Source of the DNA: Gracilibacillus salitolerans
GTDB lineage: Bacteria > Bacillota > Bacilli > Bacillales > Amphibacillaceae
NCBI RefSeq assembly: GCF_009650095.1
Contig: NZ_CP045915.1
Coordinates: forward strand, 496,001 to 560,000
DNA length: 64,000 nt
Reading direction: 5' to 3'
A model generated the notes under the pieces. The model saw only the letters and a program-made list of their open reading frames with translations, had not been told where the DNA came from and ran no database searches. Position 1 is the first letter of the stretch, and each line of letters starts with the position of its first letter. The position numbers were made by a program, and so were the translations under genes. Of this stretch, positions 30,115-37,161 are shown piece after piece.

Positions 30115-32049
30115 ATGACTAAAGTATTAGCGATTACATCTTGTCCTAATGGGATTGCGCATACGTATATGGCTGCTGAGAATTTGGAAAAAGCAGCAGA
30201 AGAGATGAATATAGATATTAAAGTGGAAACGCAAGGCTCAATTGGGGCGGAAAATGAATTGACCGCATCGGAGATTGAAGAAGCAGATGCAATAATTATT
30301 GCTGCGGATAAAGCAGTTGAAAAGTCTCGCTTTATAGGTAAGAAGTTGGTAGCAGCAGGTGTACAGGAAGGGATTCGAAATCCTAAAAACTTAATTGAAA
30401 AAGCGTTAAGTGATGATGCCCCGGTACATAAAGGGGAAGGGAATAACAAAAAAGAAAAAATGCCAACAGCTTCGGAAGGGACGAAGCAAAATCCAATTTA
30501 CCGTCACTTAATGAATGGTGTATCCTTTATGGTACCATTTATCGTTGTCGGGGGGTTATTAATTGCGATTGCTTTAACCATCGGTGGTGTTCCAGGTGAA
30601 GGCGGTATTGCGATACCAGAAGATTCCTTTTGGAAAACGATAGAGTCGATTGGTGGTGCCGCGTTTAGCTTTATGGTACCAATCTTGGCTGGTTACATTG
30701 CTTATAGTATTGCAGATCGACCAGGTTTAGCTCCAGGTATGATTGGCGGTTTTATTGCTGCTAATGGGAGCTTTTATGGTAGTGAAGCAAGTGCAGGTTT
30801 TCTTGGTGGTATTATCGCAGGTTTCTTAGCAGGTTATGTGGCGTTATGGATTAAGAAAATTAAAGTGCCGAAGATGGTACAACCGATTATGCCAATTATT
30901 ATTATTCCGGTATTTTCTTCGCTAATTGTAGGGTTGCTTTTTGTATTATTAATCGGTGCCCCAGTAGCACAAGTATTTGAATCACTAACAGGTTGGCTTG
31001 CAGGTATGCAAGGAACAAGCTCGATTTTATTGGCTCTCATTTTAGGTGCTATGATTTCATTTGATATGGGTGGCCCGGTTAATAAAGTAGCCTTCTTATT
31101 TGGTGCAGCAATGATTGGCGAAGGTAACTATGAAATCATGGGCCCTATTGCGGTTGCCATTGCTGTACCGCCAATTGGTTTAGGCTTAGCAACATTAATG
31201 TTCAAAAATAAATTCGAACAAGCACAGCAGGAAACTGGTAAGGCATCTTTAGCAATGGGCTTCTTCGGTATTACAGAGGGTGCAATTCCATTCGCGGCAC
31301 AGGATCCTTTACGTGTCATCCCGAGTATTATGATCGGTTCCATGACAGGTTCAGTTGTTGCCATGTTAAGTAATGTTGGAGACAGGGTAGCGCATGGTGG
31401 CCCAATAGTTGGGGTATTAGGCGCTGTTGACAATGTCATTATGTTCTTCGTTGCCATTATTATTGGTGCAATTGTGACGGCATTTATGATTAATTTACTG
31501 AGGAAAGATGTTGAAAACCCAGTCGTAGAAGATTCAGCTGTAGAAGAAGCGGAGTCGAATAATCCTTCTGCTCCCCAATCAGTAGAACAAATAGATAAAC
31601 TAACAGACATTACAAGTGTAGAGTTAATTGATCCAGATATTAAAGCAAATGACAGAGATGGTGTCATTGATGAAATGATTGCAAAATTAGATGCTAATGA
31701 TGTTTTAACATCTAAACAAGACTTTAGAAAAGCAATATTAGATCGTGAAGCAGAAAGCTCTACAGGTATTGGTATGAATGTGGCCATTCCCCACGGTAAA
31801 TCAGATGCAGTAAAAGTACCACGGGTCGTGTTTGGGATAAAAAGAGATGGTGTAGATTGGCATAGTGCGGATGATTCTCTGGCGAAGTTAGTCTTCATGA
31901 TTGCCGTACCAAAACATGCAGAAGGAGATGCGCATTTAAAGATCCTACAAATGCTCTCCAGAAAATTAATGGATGATCAATTTAGAGAACAATTATTAAA
32001 TGTAAGGTCTGAGGAAGAAGCATATCAATTATTAGACCAAATACAATAA
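30115..32049 (+). CDS. PTS fructose/mannose-type permease EIIBCA (ManP-like order)
   Basis: A 644-residue sugar phosphotransferase permease with all three units in one chain. EIIB comes first, with Cys10 in ITSCPNGIAHTYM. The membrane EIIC from about 125-465 includes GGLLIAIALTIGG, SFDMGGPVNKVAF and FFGITEGAIPFA. EIIA comes last, with His in VAIPHGKSD near residue 560. The B-C-A order is that of ManP; FruA of Bacillus subtilis has A-B-C. No mannose-6-phosphate isomerase or phosphofructokinase gene follows, so the sugar is not fixed. The PRD activator upstream probably controls it. A strong terminator follows. Confidence 0.9.
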   Translation: MTKVLAITSCPNGIAHTYMAAENLEKAAEEMNIDIKVETQGSIGAENELTASEIEEADAIIIAADKAVEKSRFIGKKLVAAGVQEGIRNPKNLIEKALSDDAPVHKGEGNNKKEKMPTASEGTKQNPIYRHLMNGVSFMVPFIVVGGLLIAIALTIGGVPGEGGIAIPEDSFWKTIESIGGAAFSFMVPILAGYIAYSIADRPGLAPGMIGGFIAANGSFYGSEASAGFLGGIIAGFLAGYVALWIKKIKVPKMVQPIMPIIIIPVFSSLIVGLLFVLLIGAPVAQVFESLTGWLAGMQGTSSILLALILGAMISFDMGGPVNKVAFLFGAAMIGEGNYEIMGPIAVAIAVPPIGLGLATLMFKNKFEQAQQETGKASLAMGFFGITEGAIPFAAQDPLRVIPSIMIGSMTGSVVAMLSNVGDRVAHGGPIVGVLGAVDNVIMFFVAIIIGAIVTAFMINLLRKDVENPVVEDSAVEEAESNNPSAPQSVEQIDKLTDITSVELIDPDIKANDRDGVIDEMIAKLDANDVLTSKQDFRKAILDREAESSTGIGMNVAIPHGKSDAVKVPRVVFGIKRDGVDWHSADDSLAKLVFMIAVPKHAEGDAHLKILQMLSRKLMDDQFREQLLNVRSEEEAYQLLDQIQ

Positions 32050-32054
32050 CAGTT

Positions 32055-32098
32055 AAACACCCCTTTTCCATTTTAAGTGGAGAAGGGGTGTTTTGTTT
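32055..32098 (+). terminator. Terminator after the PTS permease
   Basis: AAACACCCCTTTTCCA pairs with TGGAGAAGGGGTGTTT through a TTTTAAG loop, followed by TGTTTG. Confidence 0.9.
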
Positions 32099-32215
32099 GA
32101 ATAAAAGAAAGAATAGGGTTTTTCGCCTAAATTTTCTGATTTATTATAATCTAATGGGGTGTAATCGGGTAATTCCTTTGTCCATCTGATACAATGTACC
32201 CTCTTCTAAAAACCT

Positions 32216-32232
32216 TGTTAGATTACCTTACA
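32216..32232 (+). promoter_or_regulatory. TnrA/GlnR box upstream of amtB
   Basis: TGTTAGATTACCTTACA fits TGTNANAWWWTMTNACA with a single mismatch. Its centre (32224) lies about 50 bases before the transcription start predicted from the promoter at 32239-32267. That is the place from which TnrA activates nitrogen-scavenging genes such as nrgAB in Bacillus subtilis. Confidence 0.7.
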
Positions 32233-32238
32233 CAAAAA

Positions 32239-32267
32239 TTGAGGTGTTTAGGATTTCGGCTTAGACT
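32239..32267 (+). promoter_or_regulatory. Promoter of the amtB operon
   Basis: TTGAGG (32239-32244), a 17-base spacer and TAGACT (32262-32267). Both elements are imperfect, as expected for a promoter needing an activator at the box just upstream. Confidence 0.55.
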
Positions 32268-32316
32268 GTATTTAACAGTTGATGTTAATAAAATTTACAA
32301 GGAGAGGGAAAAGATT

Positions 32317-33585
32317 ATGGATACTGTACTTATGGATAATTTATGGGTCATTATTGGTACTTTTTTAGTTTTATTAATGATAGGTGGATTTATTTTACTT
32401 GAGGCTGGTTCTACTAGAATGAAAAACGCCGGCCACATTGCAGGAAAAACAATTTTTACAATTGGAATCGGCTCAATCGTATTCTGGGCTGTCGGTTGGG
32501 GCTTCATTTATGGTGATGGTAACATGTTTATCGGTTTATCCGATTTCTTCTATGGTGATACATCATTTAGTGAAGATGGGTTATCCCCAGCAGTTGACTT
32601 TATGTTTCAAATGATGTTTGCACTAATTGCCTTAACGATTGCATTCGGCGGTTTTGCGGAACGTGCAAAATTATCAGCATATGTTATATTCGCAGTTTTA
32701 TTCTCCGCATTAGTTTATCCAGTTGTTGCTCACTGGATTTGGGGTGCAGGCTGGTTAGCGGATCATGGTAAGCAAGACTTTGCAGGTTCAACAGTTGTAC
32801 ACTTAACAGGTGCGATGGCAGCATTGGCTGCAACGGTTGTTTTAAAACCTCGTATTGGTAAATACAATAAAGATGGTTCTTCTAATGAGTTAGCAGGCCA
32901 CAACCAAGTATATACAGCATTAGCAGTATTACTTTTATGGGTAGGTTGGTTCGGTTTTAACGGTGCAAGTACATTTGGAGTGGAAGATGCATTCTTTGGT
33001 TATGTTATTTTAAATACACAATTAGGAGCGGCTGCTGGTGCAATTGCAGCAATGTTACTAGTGTGGGCACTAACAGGAAAAGCAGATGTTCCAACGACAT
33101 TGAATGGTGCATTAGCAGGTCTTGTAGCCATTACAGCATCTTGTGGTTTCGTTGAACCATGGGCAGCAGTAGTGATTGGTGCGATTGGTGGTCTTATTGT
33201 TTACGCGAGTATGCGATTCTTTGATCGTGCCCGTATTGACGATCCAATCTTCGCATTATCTGTTCACGGTACTGTCGGTGTTTGGGGTACGATTTCTACA
33301 GGTTTCTTCGCTACACATGAATTATCAGTTGGTATGGATTGGGGTCAACCAGGTTTATTCTACGGTGGTGGATTCGAGCAATTAGGTGTTCAAATTTTAG
33401 GTGTTGCAGCATCTGGTGCTTATGCATTTGTTGTATCATTCATTATCCTTAAGATTATGGATAAAGTAATGGGTGGAATAAGAGTTTCAGAAGAAGAAGA
33501 AATCATTGGTCTTGACATGAGTGAGCATGGTAGCTATGGTTATCCTGAGAACATTCCACACCCTGATGAACAACAGGCAAAATAA
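32317..33585 (+). CDS. amtB: Ammonium channel AmtB (NrgA)
   Basis: A 422-residue inner-membrane ammonium channel with about 11 helices. The Amt marks are all present: GFILLEAGSTRMKNAG, FGGFAERAKL, WGAGWLADHGKQDFAGSTVVH with the pore-facing residues, and a second pore His region (ALSVHGTVGVWG). ATG at 32317 follows AAGGAGAGG and gives the usual start; an upstream in-frame ATG would add 41 unlike residues. No PII gene (glnK/nrgB) follows. Instead a GlnD-like nucleotidyltransferase, an exonuclease and a GlnR-like regulator follow on the same strand. The TnrA-type box upstream means expression under nitrogen limitation. Confidence 0.93.
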   Translation: MDTVLMDNLWVIIGTFLVLLMIGGFILLEAGSTRMKNAGHIAGKTIFTIGIGSIVFWAVGWGFIYGDGNMFIGLSDFFYGDTSFSEDGLSPAVDFMFQMMFALIALTIAFGGFAERAKLSAYVIFAVLFSALVYPVVAHWIWGAGWLADHGKQDFAGSTVVHLTGAMAALAATVVLKPRIGKYNKDGSSNELAGHNQVYTALAVLLLWVGWFGFNGASTFGVEDAFFGYVILNTQLGAAAGAIAAMLLVWALTGKADVPTTLNGALAGLVAITASCGFVEPWAAVVIGAIGGLIVYASMRFFDRARIDDPIFALSVHGTVGVWGTISTGFFATHELSVGMDWGQPGLFYGGGFEQLGVQILGVAASGAYAFVVSFIILKIMDKVMGGIRVSEEEEIIGLDMSEHGSYGYPENIPHPDEQQAK

Positions 33586-33620
33586 TGCATAGTTCTTCTA
33601 TAAAGGAGAGGACCTCCGTA

Positions 33621-34583
33621 ATGAGTTACGAAGACATAAGAAAATGGCGTGAACAACACATTCATGAACAAATAGACCATGAACAACTAAACAATTTTCA
33701 CGATGATTTAATGCTAAAAACCGTACAATTAGCGATGGAGAAAGTTAAGGAAGAGCAGGGGGAAGTCCCTGCTCCCTTCGCTTTTTTTCTGATGGGTAGT
33801 GCGAGCAGAAGGGAACAATCGATATGGAGTGATCAAGATCACGGCATTATTTTCGATGGTCCCAAACAACATCAAACTTATTTCCAAAAACTAGGAACAG
33901 AGATAGTGGATGGTATGGAATTGGTTGGTTATGAACGGTGTGAGGGTAAAGTGATGGCGTCAGAATCTCGATGGACAAAATCTGTTGAAGGTTGGAAACA
34001 ACAAATCACAAATTGGCTTGATGAAGAGAGCTGGCAATCGTTACGTCATTTTTCAACTTTCTTTGATTCTCGTGTTTTACTAGGTGAAGAAAGATTACTG
34101 GCAGATGTAAAACAAGTTACATTTTCATATATTCAAAGTCATCCGAAAATAATCAATAGATTAGTAGATAATGTAGGCTTTATCCGGAAAGGTGTAGGAG
34201 TATTCGGACAGATATTGCCGGAACAATCCGGAAAAAGAACCGGTCAAATAAATATTAAAACAACAGCACTGTTTCCATTTGTTAACGCCCTTCGACTATT
34301 AGTATTATGCAATCAAGTAATGAAAACACCTACTATCGAAAGATTTGCAGCACTTAAAACGAAATACTCCTTTTTAACAGAGTATCAAATACTGTTTGAA
34401 AGTTTGCTAGCTTTTAAGTTTCAGTTTACAAAAGATGCAGTCGAATATGAAGAGGTACATTATATTCCTTTAAAGAAGTTATCAAAAAAAGACAAACAGG
34501 AGTTGAAGGAATATATGAAAAAAGGTGCGGAACTTTTTGAGCGAACAAAAAATACGATAGAAAAAGAGTGTTCTAAATGGTAA
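33621..34583 (+). CDS. DUF294-type (GlnD-like) nucleotidyltransferase
   Basis: A 320-residue soluble protein. Residues about 50-85 hold the nucleotidyltransferase core GSASRREQSIWSDQDHG, which has the GS and the DxD metal pair. The C-terminal half is helical and fits the DUF294 C-terminal substrate-binding domain. The CBS or cNMP-binding domains usually in front of this core are absent. The related GlnD core adds UMP to PII; here no PII gene is adjacent. AAAGGAGAGG places the start at 33621, though the frame is open back to the amtB stop. The exonuclease start overlaps its end. It probably modifies a protein or nucleotide; the target is unknown. Confidence 0.75.
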   Translation: MSYEDIRKWREQHIHEQIDHEQLNNFHDDLMLKTVQLAMEKVKEEQGEVPAPFAFFLMGSASRREQSIWSDQDHGIIFDGPKQHQTYFQKLGTEIVDGMELVGYERCEGKVMASESRWTKSVEGWKQQITNWLDEESWQSLRHFSTFFDSRVLLGEERLLADVKQVTFSYIQSHPKIINRLVDNVGFIRKGVGVFGQILPEQSGKRTGQINIKTTALFPFVNALRLLVLCNQVMKTPTIERFAALKTKYSFLTEYQILFESLLAFKFQFTKDAVEYEEVHYIPLKKLSKKDKQELKEYMKKGAELFERTKNTIEKECSKW

Positions 34584-35305
34584 TGAATCAGATGCTTCAA
34601 TTTATTAAACAGATGTCAGGGAAAATGAGTGATATCAATCCTGTTACCAGTCAAACGGATGCAAGAAAGATTGCTTATATTCGTAATTTACAAAGAGAAT
34701 TGAAGCAAAAAGATGTGTTAAATACACCTTTTAAAGATTTAACTGTGGTAGTGTTTGATATCGAAACAACAGGTTTTTATCCCTACAATGGCGATCGAAT
34801 TCTCTCTATAGGTGCAGTGAAAATGAAAGGATCAGAAGTCTTAAGAGACCAGCTATTTTATAAAACGATCCATAGTGAATTACCCCCTTCAGAAGAAATT
34901 GCAGCTTTAACTGGGATCACTGAAGCAGAACTAAGGCAAGCAGCACCTTTGCCAGAAGTGTTAAGGCAATTCTTCCAGTTTGTTCGTAGTGATACTTTGA
35001 TTGCCCATCACTCCAGTCATGAGAAACAATTTATGAAACATGCTAGTTGGACAGCGTTGAAAACAAGCTTTCAGCATCGCATTATTGATACTTCTTTTTT
35101 AACAAAGGTTGTATCTCCGGGAGTTTCTTTAATTACATTGGATGAGTGGTGTGATCATTATGGAGTAGATATTGGCCGTAGACATCATGCGTTATATGAT
35201 GCTGCAGCAACTGCCAAGTTATGGTCGGAAAATGTAAAAAAAGTAGAAGAAATGGGCTTTACGAATTTAAAAGATATTTATACACATATTGCTAGTTTGC
35301 CTTAA
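34577..35305 (+). CDS. DnaQ-like 3'-5' exonuclease domain protein
   Basis: A 242-residue DEDDh-family nuclease like the proofreading subunit of DNA polymerase III. ExoI is VVFDIETTGFYP, with the DxE pair near residue 59. ExoIII is HHALYDAAATAKLW, with the HxAxxD motif near 205. In the ExoII block (IAHHSSHEKQF) the usual Asp is Glu and the usual Asn-x-x-Phe is changed. It overlaps the nucleotidyltransferase stop by seven bases. Pairing of a DUF294 nucleotidyltransferase with a DnaQ-like nuclease beside a transporter is also known, from memory, beside acetate permeases in gamma-proteobacteria. A role in removing a nucleotide tag is a hypothesis. Confidence 0.78.
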   Translation: MVMNQMLQFIKQMSGKMSDINPVTSQTDARKIAYIRNLQRELKQKDVLNTPFKDLTVVVFDIETTGFYPYNGDRILSIGAVKMKGSEVLRDQLFYKTIHSELPPSEEIAALTGITEAELRQAAPLPEVLRQFFQFVRSDTLIAHHSSHEKQFMKHASWTALKTSFQHRIIDTSFLTKVVSPGVSLITLDEWCDHYGVDIGRRHHALYDAAATAKLWSENVKKVEEMGFTNLKDIYTHIASLP

Positions 35306-35328
35306 TTCTGAAAGGAGAGGAAAAGAAC

Positions 35329-35568
35329 GTGAATCATGACATACCAGATCATATGGCCACCTTTCCAATTAGTGTAGTAAAAGAACTGACGAAATTAAGT
35401 GGAAGGCAAATTCGTTACTATGAAGAACAAGGATTAATCTCCCCAGCCAGAAATGAAGGGAACAGAAGAATCTTCTCTTTACATGATATCGAGCGGTTAA
35501 AGAGAATTAAAGAACTGATTGATCAAGGAATTAACATTGCTGGTATTAAAGCGATGTTAAAAGATTAA
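35329..35568 (+). CDS. Short GlnR-like MerR-family regulator
   Basis: A 79-residue DNA-binding protein. It follows the N terminus of Bacillus GlnR closely: FPISVVKELTKLSGRQIRYY, EEQGLISPARNEGNRR and IFSLHDIERLKRIKELIDQG, then NIAGIKAML. It stops where GlnR and TnrA go on with the 30-55-residue tail that senses feedback-inhibited glutamine synthetase. It is either a constitutive binder of GlnR/TnrA boxes or a partner that competes with full-length GlnR. GTG is the start, 8 bases after AAAGGAGAGG. It is last in the amtB operon and is followed by a terminator. Confidence 0.8.
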   Translation: MNHDIPDHMATFPISVVKELTKLSGRQIRYYEEQGLISPARNEGNRRIFSLHDIERLKRIKELIDQGINIAGIKAMLKD

Positions 35569-35574
35569 CAATTC

Positions 35575-35614
35575 CCCCGGTTTTTTAGTGAAAACAAAAG
35601 GGGGTTTTTTAATG
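35575..35614 (+). terminator. Terminator of the amtB operon
   Basis: CCCCC and GGGGG arms, extended by GTTTT/AAAAC pairing, followed by TTTTTT. Confidence 0.65.
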
Positions 35615-35689
35615 CCCAAAAAACCTCCCAATGCCACAGTTTCCATAAACTGCGAAGTAACTTTTGTGTTCCTTCCTCCCATTCTATTT

Positions 35690-35850
35690 GAGATGAGTGC
35701 TAGTCCGACGCTGCGGAAAAACACTCCCTTTCCGTGGGGAACGCTTCAGCCTCCTCGCGAGCAAAGAACGCTCACTGCGGGGTCTTCAGACTGTTCCTTT
35801 CCCACAGGAGTGTCGCATTTTTCCGCAGCTTTGAATAGTGTTCTAATAAA
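35690..35850 (-). repeat. Dispersed Bacillaceae repeat, copy A (reverse orientation)
   Basis: GC-rich island with GCTGCGGAAAAAC at one end and TTTTCCGCAGC at the other, and inner blocks TTTCCGTGGGGAACG, CAGCCTCCTCGCG, GGGGTCTTCAG and CCCACAGGAGTG. The reverse complement has the same block order as copy B at 35915-36060. It resembles non-coding repeats I know from many Bacillus genomes. The short open frames across it are not genes. Confidence 0.75.
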
Positions 35851-35914
35851 GTGATAGAAAGTTCCAAGAATATAGTTCCATGAGTCCATTTCTTTCAACA
35901 ATCAGAACTCCAAA

Positions 35915-36060
35915 ATTAGCGGAGGCAGAATACGCAGACTCCTGTGGGAACAGCGCGAGCTGAAGACCCCACAGAAAAGCGCACTTTGCTTTTTGAGGAG
36001 GCTGAGGCCGTGCCCACGGAAAGCGAAGTATTCTGCCGAAGCGGTATTCCAGCACTCACT
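35915..36060 (+). repeat. Dispersed Bacillaceae repeat, copy B (forward orientation)
   Basis: Bounded by GCGGAGGCAGAATACGCAG and GTATTCTGCCGAAGCGG, which pair as terminal inverted arms. Inside are ACTCCTGTGGGAACAGCGCG, GAAGACCCCACAG, GAGGAGGCTGAGGCCG and CCCACGGAAAGCG. Together with copy A it forms a large imperfect inverted repeat filling most of the 700-base space between the amtB operon and the PadR operon. No gene is seen in that space. Confidence 0.75.
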
Positions 36061-36182
36061 ATAAAAGAGTGGAAGAAAGCATCACTCTGAAAATTTTCAT
36101 TAGTTCGCAGTTTGTATCTACTGCTTCATAATACATTTATTTAAATCGATATTTTAAAACAAACTATCAAAAAAATAGTACC

Positions 36183-36211
36183 TTGCATTATACAGTAGTT
36201 GATGGTATAGT
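36183..36211 (+). promoter_or_regulatory. SigA promoter of the PadR operon
   Basis: TTGCAT (36183-36188), a 17-base spacer and TATAGT (36206-36211). Confidence 0.65.
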
Positions 36212-36236
36212 TTGATTATTGAGTACTAATTGTATA

Positions 36237-36263
36237 CCAGTACCATACAATGTATAGTACTGG
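36237..36263. promoter_or_regulatory. Operator for the PadR-type regulator
   Basis: CCAGTAC (36237-36243) and GTACTGG (36257-36263) are perfect inverted arms 13 bases apart, just after the promoter and about 25 bases before padR. A further AGTAC lies at 36222. PadR repressors favour AGTAC/GTACT-type half-sites, so repression of its own operon is likely. Confidence 0.6.
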
Positions 36264-36287
36264 TGAGGAAATCGGAGGTTAACTACC

Positions 36288-36611
36288 ATGAATATCCAAT
36301 TTAAAAAAGGAGCGCTAGAGTTATGTGTGCTTGCTTTGTTAAATAAGCAAGATCATTACGGTTACGAGCTTGTCAAAAAAATATCAGATCAGATTGCTAT
36401 ATCTGAAGGTTCTGTTTACCCCTTATTAAGGAGATTGAAGAAGGAAGAGTACTTTACAACTTATTTGCAGGAATCACAGGAAGGGCCATCGCGTAAATAT
36501 TACAAATTAACGGATAAAGGTAGAGAGTATCTTTATGATTTGCTCAAGGAATGGCAGCAATTCTCTGAAGGAGTAAATCATATTATTAAGGAAGGTGTTA
36601 GTAATGAATAA
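36288..36611 (+). CDS. PadR-family transcriptional repressor
   Basis: A 107-residue winged-helix repressor. The PadR core is clear: KKGALELCVLALLNKQDHYG, YELVKKISDQ, SEGSVYPLLRRLKKEEY and GPSRKYYKLTDKGREYLYDL. It lacks the long C-terminal domain of classical PadR, as usual for subfamily 2. It overlaps the DUF1700 gene by eight bases and heads a three-gene operon with DUF1700 and DUF4097 proteins, a common arrangement in Firmicutes that probably answers membrane or cell-wall stress. It probably binds the palindrome upstream. Confidence 0.9.
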   Translation: MNIQFKKGALELCVLALLNKQDHYGYELVKKISDQIAISEGSVYPLLRRLKKEEYFTTYLQESQEGPSRKYYKLTDKGREYLYDLLKEWQQFSEGVNHIIKEGVSNE

Positions 36612-37161
36612 AAAGGAATTTTTAACAAGTTTAGATTCAAGGTTACAAAAGCTTTCGAAAGAAGAGAGACTAGATATTTTGCAGGATTTCAGTGAACACT
36701 TCGAGATTGGTAAAGAAGATGGGAAGACAGAAGAAGCAATTGCTCATTCATTAGGATCACCCAGTCAAATTGAGAAAGAATTATTAGCTAGCTACTATGT
36801 AGAAAAAGTGGAGTCCACTTCATCAGCGAGTAATGTATTAAAAGCTGTTTGGGCGGTTATCGGATTAAGTTTCTTCAACTTAGTAATTGTACTCGGACCT
36901 TTTATCGCTCTAGTTAGCTTGATTGCGGCTGGCTGGATAGCAGGTACAGCATTCGTATTGTCTCCAATATTGTTCCTAATTAATGTAGCCGTTTTTCCCG
37001 GTACTTTCGAATTTTTTGACATGTTTTTTTCTCTTACACTATGTGGACTCGGTTTATTAGTTGTGATTGGAATGCTTTTTGTCACCCGTTATTCGACAAA
37101 AGGACTCATAAAATATTTGAATTATAATGTAAATCTTGTTAAAGGTGGAATGAAATCATGA
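36604..37161 (+). CDS. DUF1700 membrane protein
   Basis: A 185-residue protein. The N-terminal cytoplasmic domain of about 75 residues (LDSRLQKLSKEERLDILQDF, AHSLGSPSQIEKEL) is the DUF1700 mark and is helical. Three or four membrane helices follow (VWAVIGLSFFNLVIVLGPF, IALVSLIAAGWIAG, SLTLCGLGLLVVIGMLFV). ATG at 36604 has AAGGAAGG before it; an earlier in-frame start lies within padR. It is the middle gene of the operon and overlaps the next start by four bases. The role is unknown; it is thought to work with the PadR and DUF4097 partners. Confidence 0.85.
   Translation: MNKKEFLTSLDSRLQKLSKEERLDILQDFSEHFEIGKEDGKTEEAIAHSLGSPSQIEKELLASYYVEKVESTSSASNVLKAVWAVIGLSFFNLVIVLGPFIALVSLIAAGWIAGTAFVLSPILFLINVAVFPGTFEFFDMFFSLTLCGLGLLVVIGMLFVTRYSTKGLIKYLNYNVNLVKGGMKS

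Noticed and set aside
31128-31898. Long open frame of 256 codons on the minus strand within the PTS permease gene
   Set aside because: It is antisense to a complete, motif-rich EIIBCA gene. Ser/Thr/Ile-rich content is the mirror of membrane-protein codons.
32130-32144. CodY-like AATTTTCTGATTTAT before amtB
   Set aside because: Four mismatches to the consensus, all in the second half. The TnrA-type box and promoter downstream explain the control better.
35588-35854. Open frame of 88 codons across repeat copy A
   Set aside because: It lies wholly in a dispersed non-coding repeat and the amtB-operon terminator, and its composition follows the repeat. The same holds for the reverse frame at 35843-36055.
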